DNA from: an uncultured Dysgonomonas sp.
GTDB lineage: Bacteria; Bacteroidota; Bacteroidia; Bacteroidales; Dysgonomonadaceae
NCBI RefSeq assembly: GCF_900079725.1
Contig: NZ_LT599032.1
Location: 1,454,208 to 1,518,207, forward strand
Reading direction: 5' to 3'
Length of the DNA: 64,000 bases
Below are positions 45,648 to 55,784 of this stretch, in pieces (the stretch's first letter is position 1; each line of letters begins with the position of its first letter). A model generated the notes under the pieces. The model saw only the letters and a program-made list of their open reading frames with translations. It had not been told where the DNA came from and did not search any database. The position numbers and the translations under genes were made by a program.

Positions 45648-46942
45648 CTAATTATTTTCTTTTAATAGCTTAGTCCACCACTCCCACGAGTTATTCCACT
45701 GCTCGGGGTATGCGTAGTGTGCAGTTTCAGGGACAAGCATCAGTTGTTTTGGCGATGCAATTACATTATAAGCCGAAAACGTTGTTGTTGGAGGACATAC
45801 CATGTCATTATATCCAAACGAATAAAAACCCGGTTGGGTAAGAATACGTGCGAAGTTTACAACATCGTAATATGCGCTGTTTTTCACTTTTTGCTCTCTT
45901 ATGACAGTAGGTTCACTTTCATCTTTAAACAAATGAGGCCATCCTCCTGCCCTTCCGTGCGTATATCCGCTAAGATCGCATAAAGCAGGAAAAAGCGAAA
46001 TGACGCCTGTGATACGTTTGTCTAGCGCACCTGTCACTATAGCTAATGCTCCGCCCTGACTACCGCCTTGTACAAGAATATCCTTGCCATTGAACTGAGA
46101 CATACTGTATATGTAGTCAACTGCTTTTACACAAGCAAGGTATACACGTTTATAGTATACACTCTCCCGGTCTTCCCAGCCTTTCATCGGATAACCGTTC
46201 AATGCCCCACTGCCCAGATAGCCGTATATTTTGCTATCCATGGTTACCGGAATGCCATGTATCCCTATCTCAAGCGTGATATAGCCGTTGTCGGCTCCGG
46301 CAACGTGTCCTGCATAACCTCGGATTCCTGCTCCTGGTACTCTTAGCAATGCCGGATATTTACCGGGCGCCTTTGGCACACATAAAATCCCGAATAGTCT
46401 TGCTCCTTTTTTATCAATCTGAATATTTACCTCATACACATCCGATTTGGAAGAGCAGCGATCAGGCAATAACGTCAATATAGGATTCAGTGCAACATTT
46501 GCGTTTTCGGCTTTAGCCTTATCCCAAAACTGTATGAAATCTTCGGGCATCTCTGTTGTCGGCTTTATTGTTTCGGGTATATATCCTGCTGTTGCACGCC
46601 CCTCATATTCTTTTCCACCCGATATACAAATACTTGACATCGGAGAAAACCTGCTGTTTTCATCGTTCCGGCATCTATACTGATCGTACCGTCTTTTAAC
46701 GTTGCTTTTTCAACCTTAAATGGTTTTAGCATATCGTATGACAATTCGTAACGGACATCGATATTTTCCATTTGTATACCATTTTGAGTTACTGTTACAT
46801 CAAAAATAGCCTTACTATTCAGGTTATAATTCCAATTATTACTGTTGGGGACAACCGCCACTTTTATAATTCTCTCGGCAGGCTGAGAATATACAGTGAT
46901 AACATTCAGAATTAATATAAGTGTAAATAATATTTTATTCAT
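45648..46942 (-). pseudogene. CE7-family acetyl (xylan) esterase, frameshifted
   Basis: Carbohydrate deacetylase of the AXE1/cephalosporin-C deacetylase family, split by one frameshift. The first piece (from 46942) has a signal peptide (KILFTLILILNVITVYSQ) and an N-terminal beta domain. The second piece (to 45648) has the alpha/beta hydrolase with nucleophile elbow GGSQGGALA, an Asp in FGYNDMVCPP and His in ETAHYAYPE. The join falls at about 46613-46640, where the frame of FLRCQVFVYR should continue into GKEYEGRATAGY. It may be a true mutation or an assembly error. An intact version would remove acetyl groups from acetylated mannan. Confidence 0.8.
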
Positions 46943-47051
46943 GATTTTATATATAAGTAAAAGACAATATTAATGTCGTATTTTTAAGTTATAACTAACA
47001 GTGATAGTTATACTTGGATGGCCAATAAATAGGTCTGTGACCTTAATCAAT

Positions 47052-48446
47052 TTATTGAGCATCCTCCATTCTTTTTTTCTCAAGATCAATTGTAATTCCC
47101 TCTAACTTCTTATCATTTAAAGGATAGAAGAATATGAACATTGCTGACAAAAATGTAGCTATGGCAGGGAAAAGACTAATCATCATCTTTATTCCGAACT
47201 GAGTTTCTACCGTTTGGACAATACCGCTCGTATAGCTAAAATAGGCTAACAACCAACCTACAATCGCTACACCCAGCGCACCTCCCAGTTTTTGAGACAT
47301 TGACGAGGCCGAGAATATAAGCCCTGTAGCCCGCCGTCCTGTTTTCCATTCCGAATAATCGGCTGTATCAGCGTACATTGACCATAATAAAGGTGTTACC
47401 ATTCCTGCACAAATGCTAATAAAGAATTGCATAACAAGAATTAAGGCAATATTGCTATATCCTAAAAAGAAGAATGCAATGCTTAGAATTGTAGCTAAAG
47501 CCATAGCCCCCAAGTAAGTGTATTTCTTCCCTATTCTTGCCGAGACAGGAGTTGCTAACACGATTCCGGCGATATTTGCTGCTTGTCCCAACACAAGGTA
47601 TATAGTAATAATTGCCAGATTAGTATCTATATTCTCGAAATAAAATACCGGAGCGTCAATAACACAATATTTGAAATAATAAACAGCCACACCATCTCTG
47701 ATAGAGTTGAACATGAGTGTCATTATACCCGCTCCGAGTAATATCCACCATGGGCCGTTTTTTAATAAATCCACAATATCGCTTTTTATCGAATTCGATT
47801 TTTCTTTGATCGGTTGTACACGCTCTTTGGTCCAGGCAAAGCAGAGGAGAAAAAGAATAATTGCTATTATGGAAAATACGATTATTGCCATTTGCCAACC
47901 GAACTTTAAATCTATATCTCCACCCCTTCTACTGAAGAAATCGACTAAAGGCTCTACCAAAAGTAAAACAAGAATACTACCTATAAAAGCAAATATCATG
48001 CGGTATGAGGACAACTCCGTCCGCACTTTAGTATCAGACGTCATCACACCTAATAACGAGGCGTAAGGTACATTAATAAGAGAATATACAATCATCATAA
48101 TTGAATAACTCAGGTACGCGTATATAAGCTTTCCCGAATCATTTAAATCAGGAGCTGTAAATGTAAGTACACCTGCTATTCCAAATGGAATTGCCATCCA
48201 TAGCAAATATGGACGGAATTTACCCCATCTGGTCTTAGTTCTGTCTGCCATGATTCCGATAATAGGGTCAAGAAATGAGTCCCAAAGACGTGTTATAAAA
48301 ATCATCGTACCTACCGCAAGCGCATTAAGACCAACAATATCTGTATAAAAAAATAGCAGATACATAGTGAAAAGTTTCCAGAATATAGAAGAAGCGGCAT
48401 CTCCAAATCCGTAAGCTATTTTCTCTCTTAACTTTACAATTTCCAT
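47052..48446 (-). CDS. GPH-family sugar/cation symporter
   Basis: Inner-membrane carrier of the glycoside-pentoside-hexuronide family (major facilitator fold). The 464 residues include the family start LREKIAYGFGDAASSIFWK, the RLWDSFLDPIIGIMADRTKTRWGKFRPYLLW loop that marks GPH proteins (given here in part), and twelve helices by hydropathy. It lies 22 bp after GH130, a standard partnership in Bacteroidetes mannan loci, and probably brings mannosyl-glucose or mannobiose into the cytoplasm. Confidence 0.93.
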   Translation of the reverse strand: MEIVKLREKIAYGFGDAASSIFWKLFTMYLLFFYTDIVGLNALAVGTMIFITRLWDSFLDPIIGIMADRTKTRWGKFRPYLLWMAIPFGIAGVLTFTAPDLNDSGKLIYAYLSYSIMMIVYSLINVPYASLLGVMTSDTKVRTELSSYRMIFAFIGSILVLLLVEPLVDFFSRRGGDIDLKFGWQMAIIVFSIIAIILFLLCFAWTKERVQPIKEKSNSIKSDIVDLLKNGPWWILLGAGIMTLMFNSIRDGVAVYYFKYCVIDAPVFYFENIDTNLAIITIYLVLGQAANIAGIVLATPVSARIGKKYTYLGAMALATILSIAFFFLGYSNIALILVMQFFISICAGMVTPLLWSMYADTADYSEWKTGRRATGLIFSASSMSQKLGGALGVAIVGWLLAYFSYTSGIVQTVETQFGIKMMISLFPAIATFLSAMFIFFYPLNDKKLEGITIDLEKKRMEDAQ

Positions 48447-48468
48447 TGTTTTTGGGGTGTTTTGTTAT

Positions 48469-49635
48469 TTATATTGAAGAAAACGTTTTGTTATTATCGA
48501 CTAATGAAATGATGTTTTTTACCGAAAGAGCCGAACGAAATCCGTCTTCAGGTGTATTTGTACAATAATCGACAAGCTTGTCAATAGTAGACACAGCAAC
48601 ATGCATACGTGTGTCGGATGAAGCATAGTACAAAAAGATTTTTCCGTCATCATCTGCAATCCACCCATTGGCAAATAGAACATTAGACACATCACCAATC
48701 CGCTCTTCACCTTCGGGAGCCATAAAATAACCTGCCGGCTGAGCAATTACTTTAGTAGGATCGTCAAGTGAAGTCATATACAGATATAATACATACCGTA
48801 GACCTGCAGCACAATTACGGACACCATGGGCAAAATGCAGCCATCCTGTTTTAGTTCTTATAGGGTGCGGTCCTTCTCCTATTTTTGCCTCACGTATCGT
48901 GTGATAAACACGAGTCTGTATCATCGTCTCTTCCTTTATCTCAGCATTCGTTATATCATCTATCGGTGCCCAACCAATGCCTCCACCGTTTCCAGCTTCA
49001 ATAAATCCATCCTGTGGACGTGTGTATAATACATACCTACCGTTTACAAATTCGGGATGTAGCACAACATTGCGTTGCTGATGGGGTGTTTTTAAATCAG
49101 GTAAACGTTCCCATTTTATTAAATCTTTTGTACGCACTATCCCTGCAGCTGCAACAGCTGACGACTGATCACTTTCGGGTGCATTGGGGTCTTTACGTTC
49201 CGAACAAAAGATGCCGTATATCCAACCATCCTCATGGGCTGTAAGACGCATATCATATACGTTAGTATCAGGATTATCTGTCTCAGGAATTGTTACCGGA
49301 TATTCCCAAAAACGGAAATTATCTATTCCATTAGGACTTTCTGCAATGGCAAAAAAAGACTTTCTATCATATCCTTCAACCCTGACAATCAACAGGTATT
49401 TATTGTTCCACTTAATGGCACCCGAATTCATTACAGCATTTATCCCGATGCGTTCCATCAGGTATTTATTTGTTTTTGGATTTAGGTCATACCGCCAGGT
49501 CAAGGGTGTATGATCGGCTGTAAGTATAGGGTACCTAAATCTGTTATATACGCCATTCCCTTTTTCTTCCATTTCGTTTTTGCGTGAAAGTAGCGTTTCA
49601 TGGTCGGTGAAAACTTGTTTCAATCTATCATTCAT
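48469..49635 (-). CDS. GH130 4-O-beta-D-mannosyl-D-glucose phosphorylase
   Basis: Cytoplasmic phosphorylase that splits Man-beta-1,4-Glc with phosphate to give mannose-1-phosphate and glucose. The 388 residues have no signal peptide and contain the GH130 subfamily 1 landmarks: RYPILTADHTPLTWRYDLNP near the start, NAVMNSGAI, TNVYDMRLT with the presumed general acid Asp near 128, HPEFVNGRYVLYTRPQDGF and EGPHPIRTKTGWL. Five-bladed propeller by family. The specificity call rests on subfamily resemblance; mannobiose phosphorylase is the alternative. Confidence 0.9.
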   Translation of the reverse strand: MNDRLKQVFTDHETLLSRKNEMEEKGNGVYNRFRYPILTADHTPLTWRYDLNPKTNKYLMERIGINAVMNSGAIKWNNKYLLIVRVEGYDRKSFFAIAESPNGIDNFRFWEYPVTIPETDNPDTNVYDMRLTAHEDGWIYGIFCSERKDPNAPESDQSSAVAAAGIVRTKDLIKWERLPDLKTPHQQRNVVLHPEFVNGRYVLYTRPQDGFIEAGNGGGIGWAPIDDITNAEIKEETMIQTRVYHTIREAKIGEGPHPIRTKTGWLHFAHGVRNCAAGLRYVLYLYMTSLDDPTKVIAQPAGYFMAPEGEERIGDVSNVLFANGWIADDDGKIFLYYASSDTRMHVAVSTIDKLVDYCTNTPEDGFRSALSVKNIISLVDNNKTFSSI

Positions 49636-49663
49636 TGTTTTCTGTTATTTATATATCTGTATT

Positions 49664-51037
49664 TTATATTTTTTCGAGAATTAAAACCCAATCATTTCCT
49701 ATTCCAGATGTTACCGGCTGAGCGATATAACTCCCTTTGGCATAAACTTCACCTACTTGGGTTATTTTGCCGGTGCGGGGATCAAACCATCGGAGTCTTA
49801 GACTTGCAGCATCTGGTATTCTTTCTAAGGAGATTTCTATTTTATTACCGTTCGGTAAATAGACGAAAGCATAGTCCTGGCCTCGTGTAGCAACTGCCAT
49901 GTCCGAATTATCTGTCTGAACAGAAAGAATAATACTCTGATCAGGAACACGGCTTAAGAAATCGTATGCAGAAAGTAAATTACGGGCATGGATTATCTGA
50001 GAAGCTCCCGGCAAACCCAATGCCTCTTTCCATTCACGCCTTGCATTACACATCGGTTCTTTATCTTTACTGAAAAATTGCCAGACACTATTACTGCCAT
50101 ATGCATAACCAAAACTACCGCTAAACAGGCTCCAGTACATCGACTTACGCACATCCGATTCATCGAACCAGCCTTTTTCGGGTTTAAAGAATTTAGGGAT
50201 ATCTTCGTACCGGGGTTCGGCATCCATACACGGTTTTACTGGTTCTTTATTATAATCGGTAATTATGAGCCTCTTGTATATTTCGTATGTTGTCTGCGCA
50301 TGGCCTGTCTGGCATATATTAAAGTCGAGCCAGTGGCTATTATGAAACCATTGCGATGATGAAGCTTCGCCCTGAGGATGATAAGTCATCAGATGGTTCT
50401 TATCTTCTTCTTTTATTGCTTTTCCCAACGTATCCCAAATAGCAAAATTATCGCCTCCGCCTTGGCGATCACCTCCATTAATCCATATAATATTGGGATA
50501 ATCTTTATATCTTTTGCCTAAAAATCGACCATAAATAGCAGCCGTTTCCGTATCGAAAATGACAGGCCCTTTTCCCCATTTCATATCGACTTTATCTCCC
50601 CATGTAGGTAATAATGCCATGTATAGACCTTTCGATTGGGCTTTTCGGATAACCTCATCCACCCAATTGAAATACTTTTCGTTCGGCTCGGCTGGATTGT
50701 TGTTTATCAATGGGCAATCCCCGCTGCGATTAGCTGTATTAAGTCCATCGAGTTCAGCTAAGATAACAGCCTGAATTACGGTAAAACCTTTTCGTAGCCG
50801 GTCTTCAAGATAATAATCAACCTCTTCTGCTGACAGACGATGAAACAACTCCCATGCCGTATCGGCAAAATAATAAAACGGAGTACTGTCTTCATGCACA
50901 AGATACCTGCCATTGGAAGATACGATAAGCCTGCCATGAGTAAAGCCGCAAGATTTGCCATCCGATATTGATTCCTGAGCATAACCAATAATCGTACAGT
51001 AAATAATATATATAATCAGAATAGTTATCTTTTTCAT
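49664..51037 (-). CDS. DUF4038/GH140-like secreted glycosidase
   Basis: A 457-residue secreted enzyme (signal peptide ending IIGYAQ). The N-terminal TIM barrel is of the DUF4038 type, opening with GRLIVSSNGRYLVHEDSTPF and FADTAWELFHRLS and containing PNIIWINGGDRQGGG, where the usual GGD(R/E) catalytic Asp sits. The last 95 residues match the putative collagen-binding beta domain that follows DUF4038 (SVQTDNSDMAVATRGQDYAF). GH140 is defined on an apiosidase of rhamnogalacturonan II; in this locus a mannan-side role is more likely. 21 bp after the GH2 gene. Confidence 0.85.
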   Translation of the reverse strand: MKKITILIIYIIYCTIIGYAQESISDGKSCGFTHGRLIVSSNGRYLVHEDSTPFYYFADTAWELFHRLSAEEVDYYLEDRLRKGFTVIQAVILAELDGLNTANRSGDCPLINNNPAEPNEKYFNWVDEVIRKAQSKGLYMALLPTWGDKVDMKWGKGPVIFDTETAAIYGRFLGKRYKDYPNIIWINGGDRQGGGDNFAIWDTLGKAIKEEDKNHLMTYHPQGEASSSQWFHNSHWLDFNICQTGHAQTTYEIYKRLIITDYNKEPVKPCMDAEPRYEDIPKFFKPEKGWFDESDVRKSMYWSLFSGSFGYAYGSNSVWQFFSKDKEPMCNARREWKEALGLPGASQIIHARNLLSAYDFLSRVPDQSIILSVQTDNSDMAVATRGQDYAFVYLPNGNKIEISLERIPDAASLRLRWFDPRTGKITQVGEVYAKGSYIAQPVTSGIGNDWVLILEKI

Positions 51038-51057
51038 AAAATTAGTTTAACTAATTA

Positions 51058-53286
51058 TTATACAGTTACATTCATAGCTTTCGTCAAAGATTTATCAACC
51101 GTTTTTTTCTTTTTATATAGTAATGTATATTCTGAACTAAATTCAGGGTAGTTTACGACTTCAACTATTAACTTGAAGAAGATTGTATTCCATCGAGGTA
51201 ACTTAAACCGGACTGTAGGACCTGGCAAATTTGTATTGCTATTTATGTCCGAAGATGTCCATTGCAGAATCTCAATTTCTTCTTCCTGCGATTGCAGCTT
51301 AACTATAACTTGATGCTTATCGAATGTATCGAACGTATCGTTTAACATCCATATCTCGGCAAAGAAGTCCTTATCTTCGAACCATATAAATTTACTGATA
51401 CGTGCACTTACACAAAATGGACGGCACGAATCGCGAACGGCATATAGCGCCATCTTCGGAATGGCCGGGTAGCTTATTAAAGAATTGTTGGCAGCAGTCG
51501 GCCAAGGCTCGTTGTAGCACCAATTCATAGCCACCGAACAATAGGGCTTTTGCCTGCGGGCTTCTTCAAATATGGCTTTATATCCAACAGACTGTATTAT
51601 CTGGCTGTACTCGACCAACTCCGCTAATGAAGTTATTTCTCCCATATATTCAATCAATAAATTATAACATAACCATGTATTTTTATCTGCATCCCATGCA
51701 TTAAATGCGTGGTGAGTTTCCCATGCTGAACCTTCTGTTGGAGGGAATAACTCTTCTTCGGTAATAATACTTTTCAATACGTCCACAGAAGATGCTCCGG
51801 GTATGCCAAATTCAGTATATGCTGTATTCTTACTATTGTTTATTGTCTCAAAAATATCTTTTCCATTCCATCTGAATACATAGTTTCCATGAGCCATCCC
51901 GAACAATGGGGATGTCATTATGAAGGGAGTATTACGATCATATTGCCAGCACAAACTATCGAGAAGCCTTAACGGCAAAGACTGTTCGGTCATACCCGAC
52001 CAACTGTTGAACAGCTCGTTTCCACCGCACCAGAGTACAAGGCTGGCATGTTTTCGCAAGCGTTTGATAATTGATGTTGCCTCTTGTTTCAACACCGCTA
52101 AGTAATGCTTGTCATCGGGATACTCGTTACATGCAAGAGGAAATTCTTGCCAGACCATAATGCCTTTTTCGTCGCACAAGTCGAAAAAAGGCTCTTTGTT
52201 TATTATACCACCTCCCCACGAGCGGACAATATTAAAATTCGTCTCAACTACTAGATCTAACAGATGGTTATATTTTTCTTTGGTAATTATACCCGGAAAA
52301 ATCTCGGGGTTAACCCAATTTGTCCCTTTAGCAAATATCTCGCGTCCGTTTATCTTAATTTGTGAGGGAGATACACTTCGTGTTTTTGGAAATTCTTTCG
52401 GTTCGCTCCACGCCCCCTGATTCATTACAAGATCGACCTGCCTGAAACCTATTCGCTGGATTCTCTGATCTAAAAGGTTAGACTCATCGTCGAAAAGGCA
52501 GAACTCAGAAATATACAGATATGGAGTGCCATGATCGTGAGGCCACCATAATTCGGGATTACTGAGACTGCACCTTTCTGTAACCAACTCACTCATTGAA
52601 CCACTAATCGATAGGGTAACTCTATTGTCAGCAGATAGCAGTTTCCACTCGAAACGACTGGTTTCGGCGACATTGGCGTCCACATTCAATGTAATCTCTG
52701 CCTGGTCGAATGAGTCTGATAACTCATAGTCGATTTGTACATCTTTGATATAAGAACTATTGCGAATCTCAAAGAATGTTTCGTCCCATATCCCCAAGGG
52801 GACAAGGCGCGGATGCCAGTCCCACCCATAACTGACAGCAGGTTTTACCACATGCGATGCCTGAGTGCGATCGTCCGGGCATCCGGTCAATTTAGGAGCT
52901 GGATATATCAGAATCTCAAGGGTATTATTTACTCGAAGATAATCGGTAAGATCAATCTCCACATAGGAAAACATACCTTCCTGTTCGTGAATGGTTTCAC
53001 CATTGATCTGTATCTCAAACTGATAGTCAATCCCTTTAGAAATGAACCAAAAGCGCCGACCTGAATCAAGTATCGGACGTGGGAAGACAGTTTTATAGGT
53101 ATAATAAACATCTTCCATCCATCGGAACTTTTTACAATTATCGGCATACTTGTAGTCGGGATATTTTTCAGCACGTGCTATATCTAATTGTACAGCACCG
53201 GGTACAATAGCCGAAAAAAAAGACACCGGATATTGTTCCTTACTGAAAGAATAACCTAAGATCCATTCTATGGGATTAGTACTCAT
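51058..53286 (-). CDS. GH2 beta-mannosidase-like enzyme
   Basis: Exo-acting beta-mannosidase by family. From the ATG at 53286 it has 742 residues: jelly-roll sugar-binding domain, immunoglobulin-like domain, TIM barrel and C-terminal beta domain. The acid/base Glu is in VLWCGGNELFNSW and the nucleophile Glu in YTEFGIPG. A frame extension to 53367 runs into a GH5 fossil and is rejected. No signal peptide is seen, so it would act in the cytoplasm or leave by an unusual route. It lies between the GH5 block and the DUF4038 gene. Confidence 0.88.
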   Translation of the reverse strand: MSTNPIEWILGYSFSKEQYPVSFFSAIVPGAVQLDIARAEKYPDYKYADNCKKFRWMEDVYYTYKTVFPRPILDSGRRFWFISKGIDYQFEIQINGETIHEQEGMFSYVEIDLTDYLRVNNTLEILIYPAPKLTGCPDDRTQASHVVKPAVSYGWDWHPRLVPLGIWDETFFEIRNSSYIKDVQIDYELSDSFDQAEITLNVDANVAETSRFEWKLLSADNRVTLSISGSMSELVTERCSLSNPELWWPHDHGTPYLYISEFCLFDDESNLLDQRIQRIGFRQVDLVMNQGAWSEPKEFPKTRSVSPSQIKINGREIFAKGTNWVNPEIFPGIITKEKYNHLLDLVVETNFNIVRSWGGGIINKEPFFDLCDEKGIMVWQEFPLACNEYPDDKHYLAVLKQEATSIIKRLRKHASLVLWCGGNELFNSWSGMTEQSLPLRLLDSLCWQYDRNTPFIMTSPLFGMAHGNYVFRWNGKDIFETINNSKNTAYTEFGIPGASSVDVLKSIITEEELFPPTEGSAWETHHAFNAWDADKNTWLCYNLLIEYMGEITSLAELVEYSQIIQSVGYKAIFEEARRQKPYCSVAMNWCYNEPWPTAANNSLISYPAIPKMALYAVRDSCRPFCVSARISKFIWFEDKDFFAEIWMLNDTFDTFDKHQVIVKLQSQEEEIEILQWTSSDINSNTNLPGPTVRFKLPRWNTIFFKLIVEVVNYPEFSSEYTLLYKKKKTVDKSLTKAMNVTV

Positions 53287-53300
53287 TATTAAAAAAAAGA

Positions 53301-53442
53301 TTATTTCGTTTTCAGATATTTCTCCACCACTTTCATTTGAGGTCTGTCTACCCATCGATAGGCTCAATAGCCATAAAATTCTTGCCCCACCCCAAAAGCA
53401 TGATCCAATATATGCACGCTATTGATGCCTTTTCTTGAGTCT
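53301..53442 (-). pseudogene. Fossil 3' end of another GH5 gene
   Basis: On the minus strand this stretch encodes, in two frames, QEKASIACIYWIMLLGWG, NFMAIEPIDG, then after a one-base loss VDRPQMKVVEKYLKTK and a stop. These align with the end of the GH5 at 54591-55634 (YWAAGPWWGTSFMAIQPIKG, VERPQMKVVEKYLWTE). It is a remnant of a fourth GH5 copy located between GH5_2 and GH2. Confidence 0.75.
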
Positions 53443-53458
53443 ATGAGAATCAGATGAT

Positions 53459-54490
53459 CTATTGAGCAATACTCGCATTCTCATATATCTTATCCATCGT
53501 ATTGTAGAGACGTATAAACTCTCGGGATTGAATTCCTGACGGTCTCAATACCCCTGTATCCCAACCACCTTCATAACTTCCGCGTGGTAATATCATAGAA
53601 CAGGTCTCATTTTTGTTTGATATCGACCAATTGACCCAACTAATTCTATTTCTTTCCATATATTCAACCCAGTTTTTCCATTCCTCTACATTAAGATATC
53701 CGTTGCCAGTATGCTCCATTCCGGCACATTCAGTTACAAAAACAGGCAGCCCCATTCCGAGAGCTTTTGTTAAACGTGCTCGATGTTCATCTTTATGAGA
53801 AGCAGCGTAGAAATGAAACGTGTACATGATATTATTATAACCTTTAATCGGGTCGGCGGCAGCTATATCGACATGTTGATCCCATGAAGGGGTACCCACT
53901 AAGATTAAGTTGTCCGGATCGTATTTGCGTATTTCAGCTATAACCTCTTCGGAATAAGCTTTTATTTCCGGCCAGAAATGTTCATGTGTAGGTTCATTGA
54001 ATATTTCATATATAACATTAGGGTGCTTACCATATTTGCGAGCCATAGCCCCAAAGAAGTCTTTAGCCTCTTGTGGGTAGAAGTCGTGAGCGTGCCAATC
54101 AATAATGACATAAACTCCCTCCTCAATAGATGCCTGAACGACAGGTTCAATACATCCGAGTGCAAATTCCGGATTATTCAAATAATTATCCTCCAGATAT
54201 ACCCCCATTGCTGCTCGTAGAACTGAACACTTCCAATCGTTCTTAAGCCATTTTACAGTTTGGGCATTATAAAAACGAGGCCATAAATTGTGCCAGCCAT
54301 AACTAACCCCTCTCAATGTTACAGTATCACCTTTTTCACTACATAAATATCGTCCTTTAACCTGCAATTGCCCCAAGCTTTGTACCGGATTCCAGTCACT
54401 ATCAATTGTTTCTATTACTCGAGGTGTATTATTACATGACAATAATAGTATAACAGTAATAATTATAGATCCAATTTTTTTCATTTTCAT
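53459..54490 (-). CDS. GH5 subfamily 2-like endoglucanase/mannanase lipoprotein
   Basis: A 343-residue surface-type lipoprotein (lipobox LLSC near residue 19) with a GH5_2-like TIM barrel. It has LRGVSYGWHNLWPRF near residue 60, VIIDWHAHD, the acid/base Glu in YEIFNEPTHE near 166, and the nucleophile Glu in VFVTECAG near 253. GH5_2 enzymes are mostly endo-beta-1,4-glucanases, fitting attack on glucose-containing stretches of glucomannan. It is only distantly related to the two GH5 genes upstream. Confidence 0.9.
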   Translation of the reverse strand: MKMKKIGSIIITVILLLSCNNTPRVIETIDSDWNPVQSLGQLQVKGRYLCSEKGDTVTLRGVSYGWHNLWPRFYNAQTVKWLKNDWKCSVLRAAMGVYLEDNYLNNPEFALGCIEPVVQASIEEGVYVIIDWHAHDFYPQEAKDFFGAMARKYGKHPNVIYEIFNEPTHEHFWPEIKAYSEEVIAEIRKYDPDNLILVGTPSWDQHVDIAAADPIKGYNNIMYTFHFYAASHKDEHRARLTKALGMGLPVFVTECAGMEHTGNGYLNVEEWKNWVEYMERNRISWVNWSISNKNETCSMILPRGSYEGGWDTGVLRPSGIQSREFIRLYNTMDKIYENASIAQ

Positions 54491-54590
54491 TTGATTTTTA
54501 TTAAAACAAATATGCTCATTGTCTGTTAAGATGTTTTACTATTGCATCTTATAAATAGATTTTACCCACAAACCGAACTCATAAGAGATA

Positions 54591-55634
54591 TTATTCTGTC
54601 CATAAATATTTTTCTACAACTTTCATCTGAGGCCTTTCAACCCCTTTTATTGGTTGTATAGCCATAAAGCTTGTTCCCCACCACGGACCGGCAGCCCAAT
54701 ATGTGCCATTAATATTTTTTTCTTGAAGATATTTGAGAAAATTATCTAAACACACCTGCCAACGTTCGTCCTTGTCTGGAATGCCATATTCACCAATAAA
54801 CCCTCTAGCATTATTTTCGCTCAGCCATTTAATAAAAGGCTGTATCCGCTCTATTCCTTTATACGGATTTGCATTTTCTTCATCATACGATTTTTTGTAA
54901 GTCCCTGAAGCATCATCGTCAAAATATACATGTGCCTCGAAAATAAGATTGTGAGATGGGTCATATAGATTTTTCAGATCATCGCTGTATTCATACCAAC
55001 GTTCTGCAGAACTCCAACTGTCACCTCCTACAACGATTGTATTCTTAGTGTCTATCTTACGGATCGCAGAAATACAAGCTTGTGCTATTTTGGCCCACGG
55101 TGTTGAATCAAGCATATTGTTAGGTTCATTCATCAATCCATACCCCCAGATATTATTGTAATCTTTAAATAAATCAGCTATTTTGCTCCAAAGATCCGCC
55201 AGATGTTCTATCTCTAGGCCCCCTTCACCTATCCGAAAACGTTCTTCTCCCAGATATCTGCGACCATAATTGTGAAGGTCGAATAATACAAGGATATCCC
55301 TCTTTGCGGCTTCGTCCACGACTCCTTTTAATCGCGCAAGTTCTTCTTTGTTCAATTCGCCAAATAAATTATGCTGTATACGATCCCATTTGAAAGGAAG
55401 ACGCATCAACTTAAATCCTTTAGACACCATATAATCAAGATTGGCAGGTGTAGGATAGGTATAATCTTTATTGAATACACCTGGGAAATTTTTCCCGAAA
55501 TCAGCTCCAGCCATGTTCAAGCCGAAAGGTTGCGGTTCATCTTTCTCCGGAACAATATTTTTCTTCTGCGCCAATATAGGCACAACCAAAACACTTGATA
55601 TAAGCAGGAATGTCAATAGTTTTTTGCTCATCAT
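54591..55634 (-). CDS. GH5 endo-glycanase, paralogue B
   Basis: A 347-residue secreted GH5 (signal peptide ending VPILAQ). The barrel has GLNMAGADFGKNFPG, LMRLPFKWDRIQHNLFGEL, DLHNYGRR, the acid/base Glu in YGLMNEPNN near 169, and the nucleophile Glu in FIGEYGIPD near 279. It is a clear paralogue of the next gene. The subfamily is uncertain; a beta-1,4-glucanase or mannanase acting on the backbone is likely. Confidence 0.9.
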   Translation of the reverse strand: MMSKKLLTFLLISSVLVVPILAQKKNIVPEKDEPQPFGLNMAGADFGKNFPGVFNKDYTYPTPANLDYMVSKGFKLMRLPFKWDRIQHNLFGELNKEELARLKGVVDEAAKRDILVLFDLHNYGRRYLGEERFRIGEGGLEIEHLADLWSKIADLFKDYNNIWGYGLMNEPNNMLDSTPWAKIAQACISAIRKIDTKNTIVVGGDSWSSAERWYEYSDDLKNLYDPSHNLIFEAHVYFDDDASGTYKKSYDEENANPYKGIERIQPFIKWLSENNARGFIGEYGIPDKDERWQVCLDNFLKYLQEKNINGTYWAAGPWWGTSFMAIQPIKGVERPQMKVVEKYLWTE

Positions 55635-55784
55635 ACTTTTGTTCTTTATTCTTGTTTTTGTATATAAATACTTTCTGATTTATTCTCATTGAAAGGTTTT
55701 CTCCATTTCCGCCAGATTTCTATATAAGTAAATACTCTGATCGGGTTTTAAAGTGGATAGACCTTTTATGAATGAGATTAATAA

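Noticed and set aside
53287..53367. Longer GH2 start
   Set aside because: The extra codons read through the fossil GH5 sequence in another frame, so they are not a real N-terminus.
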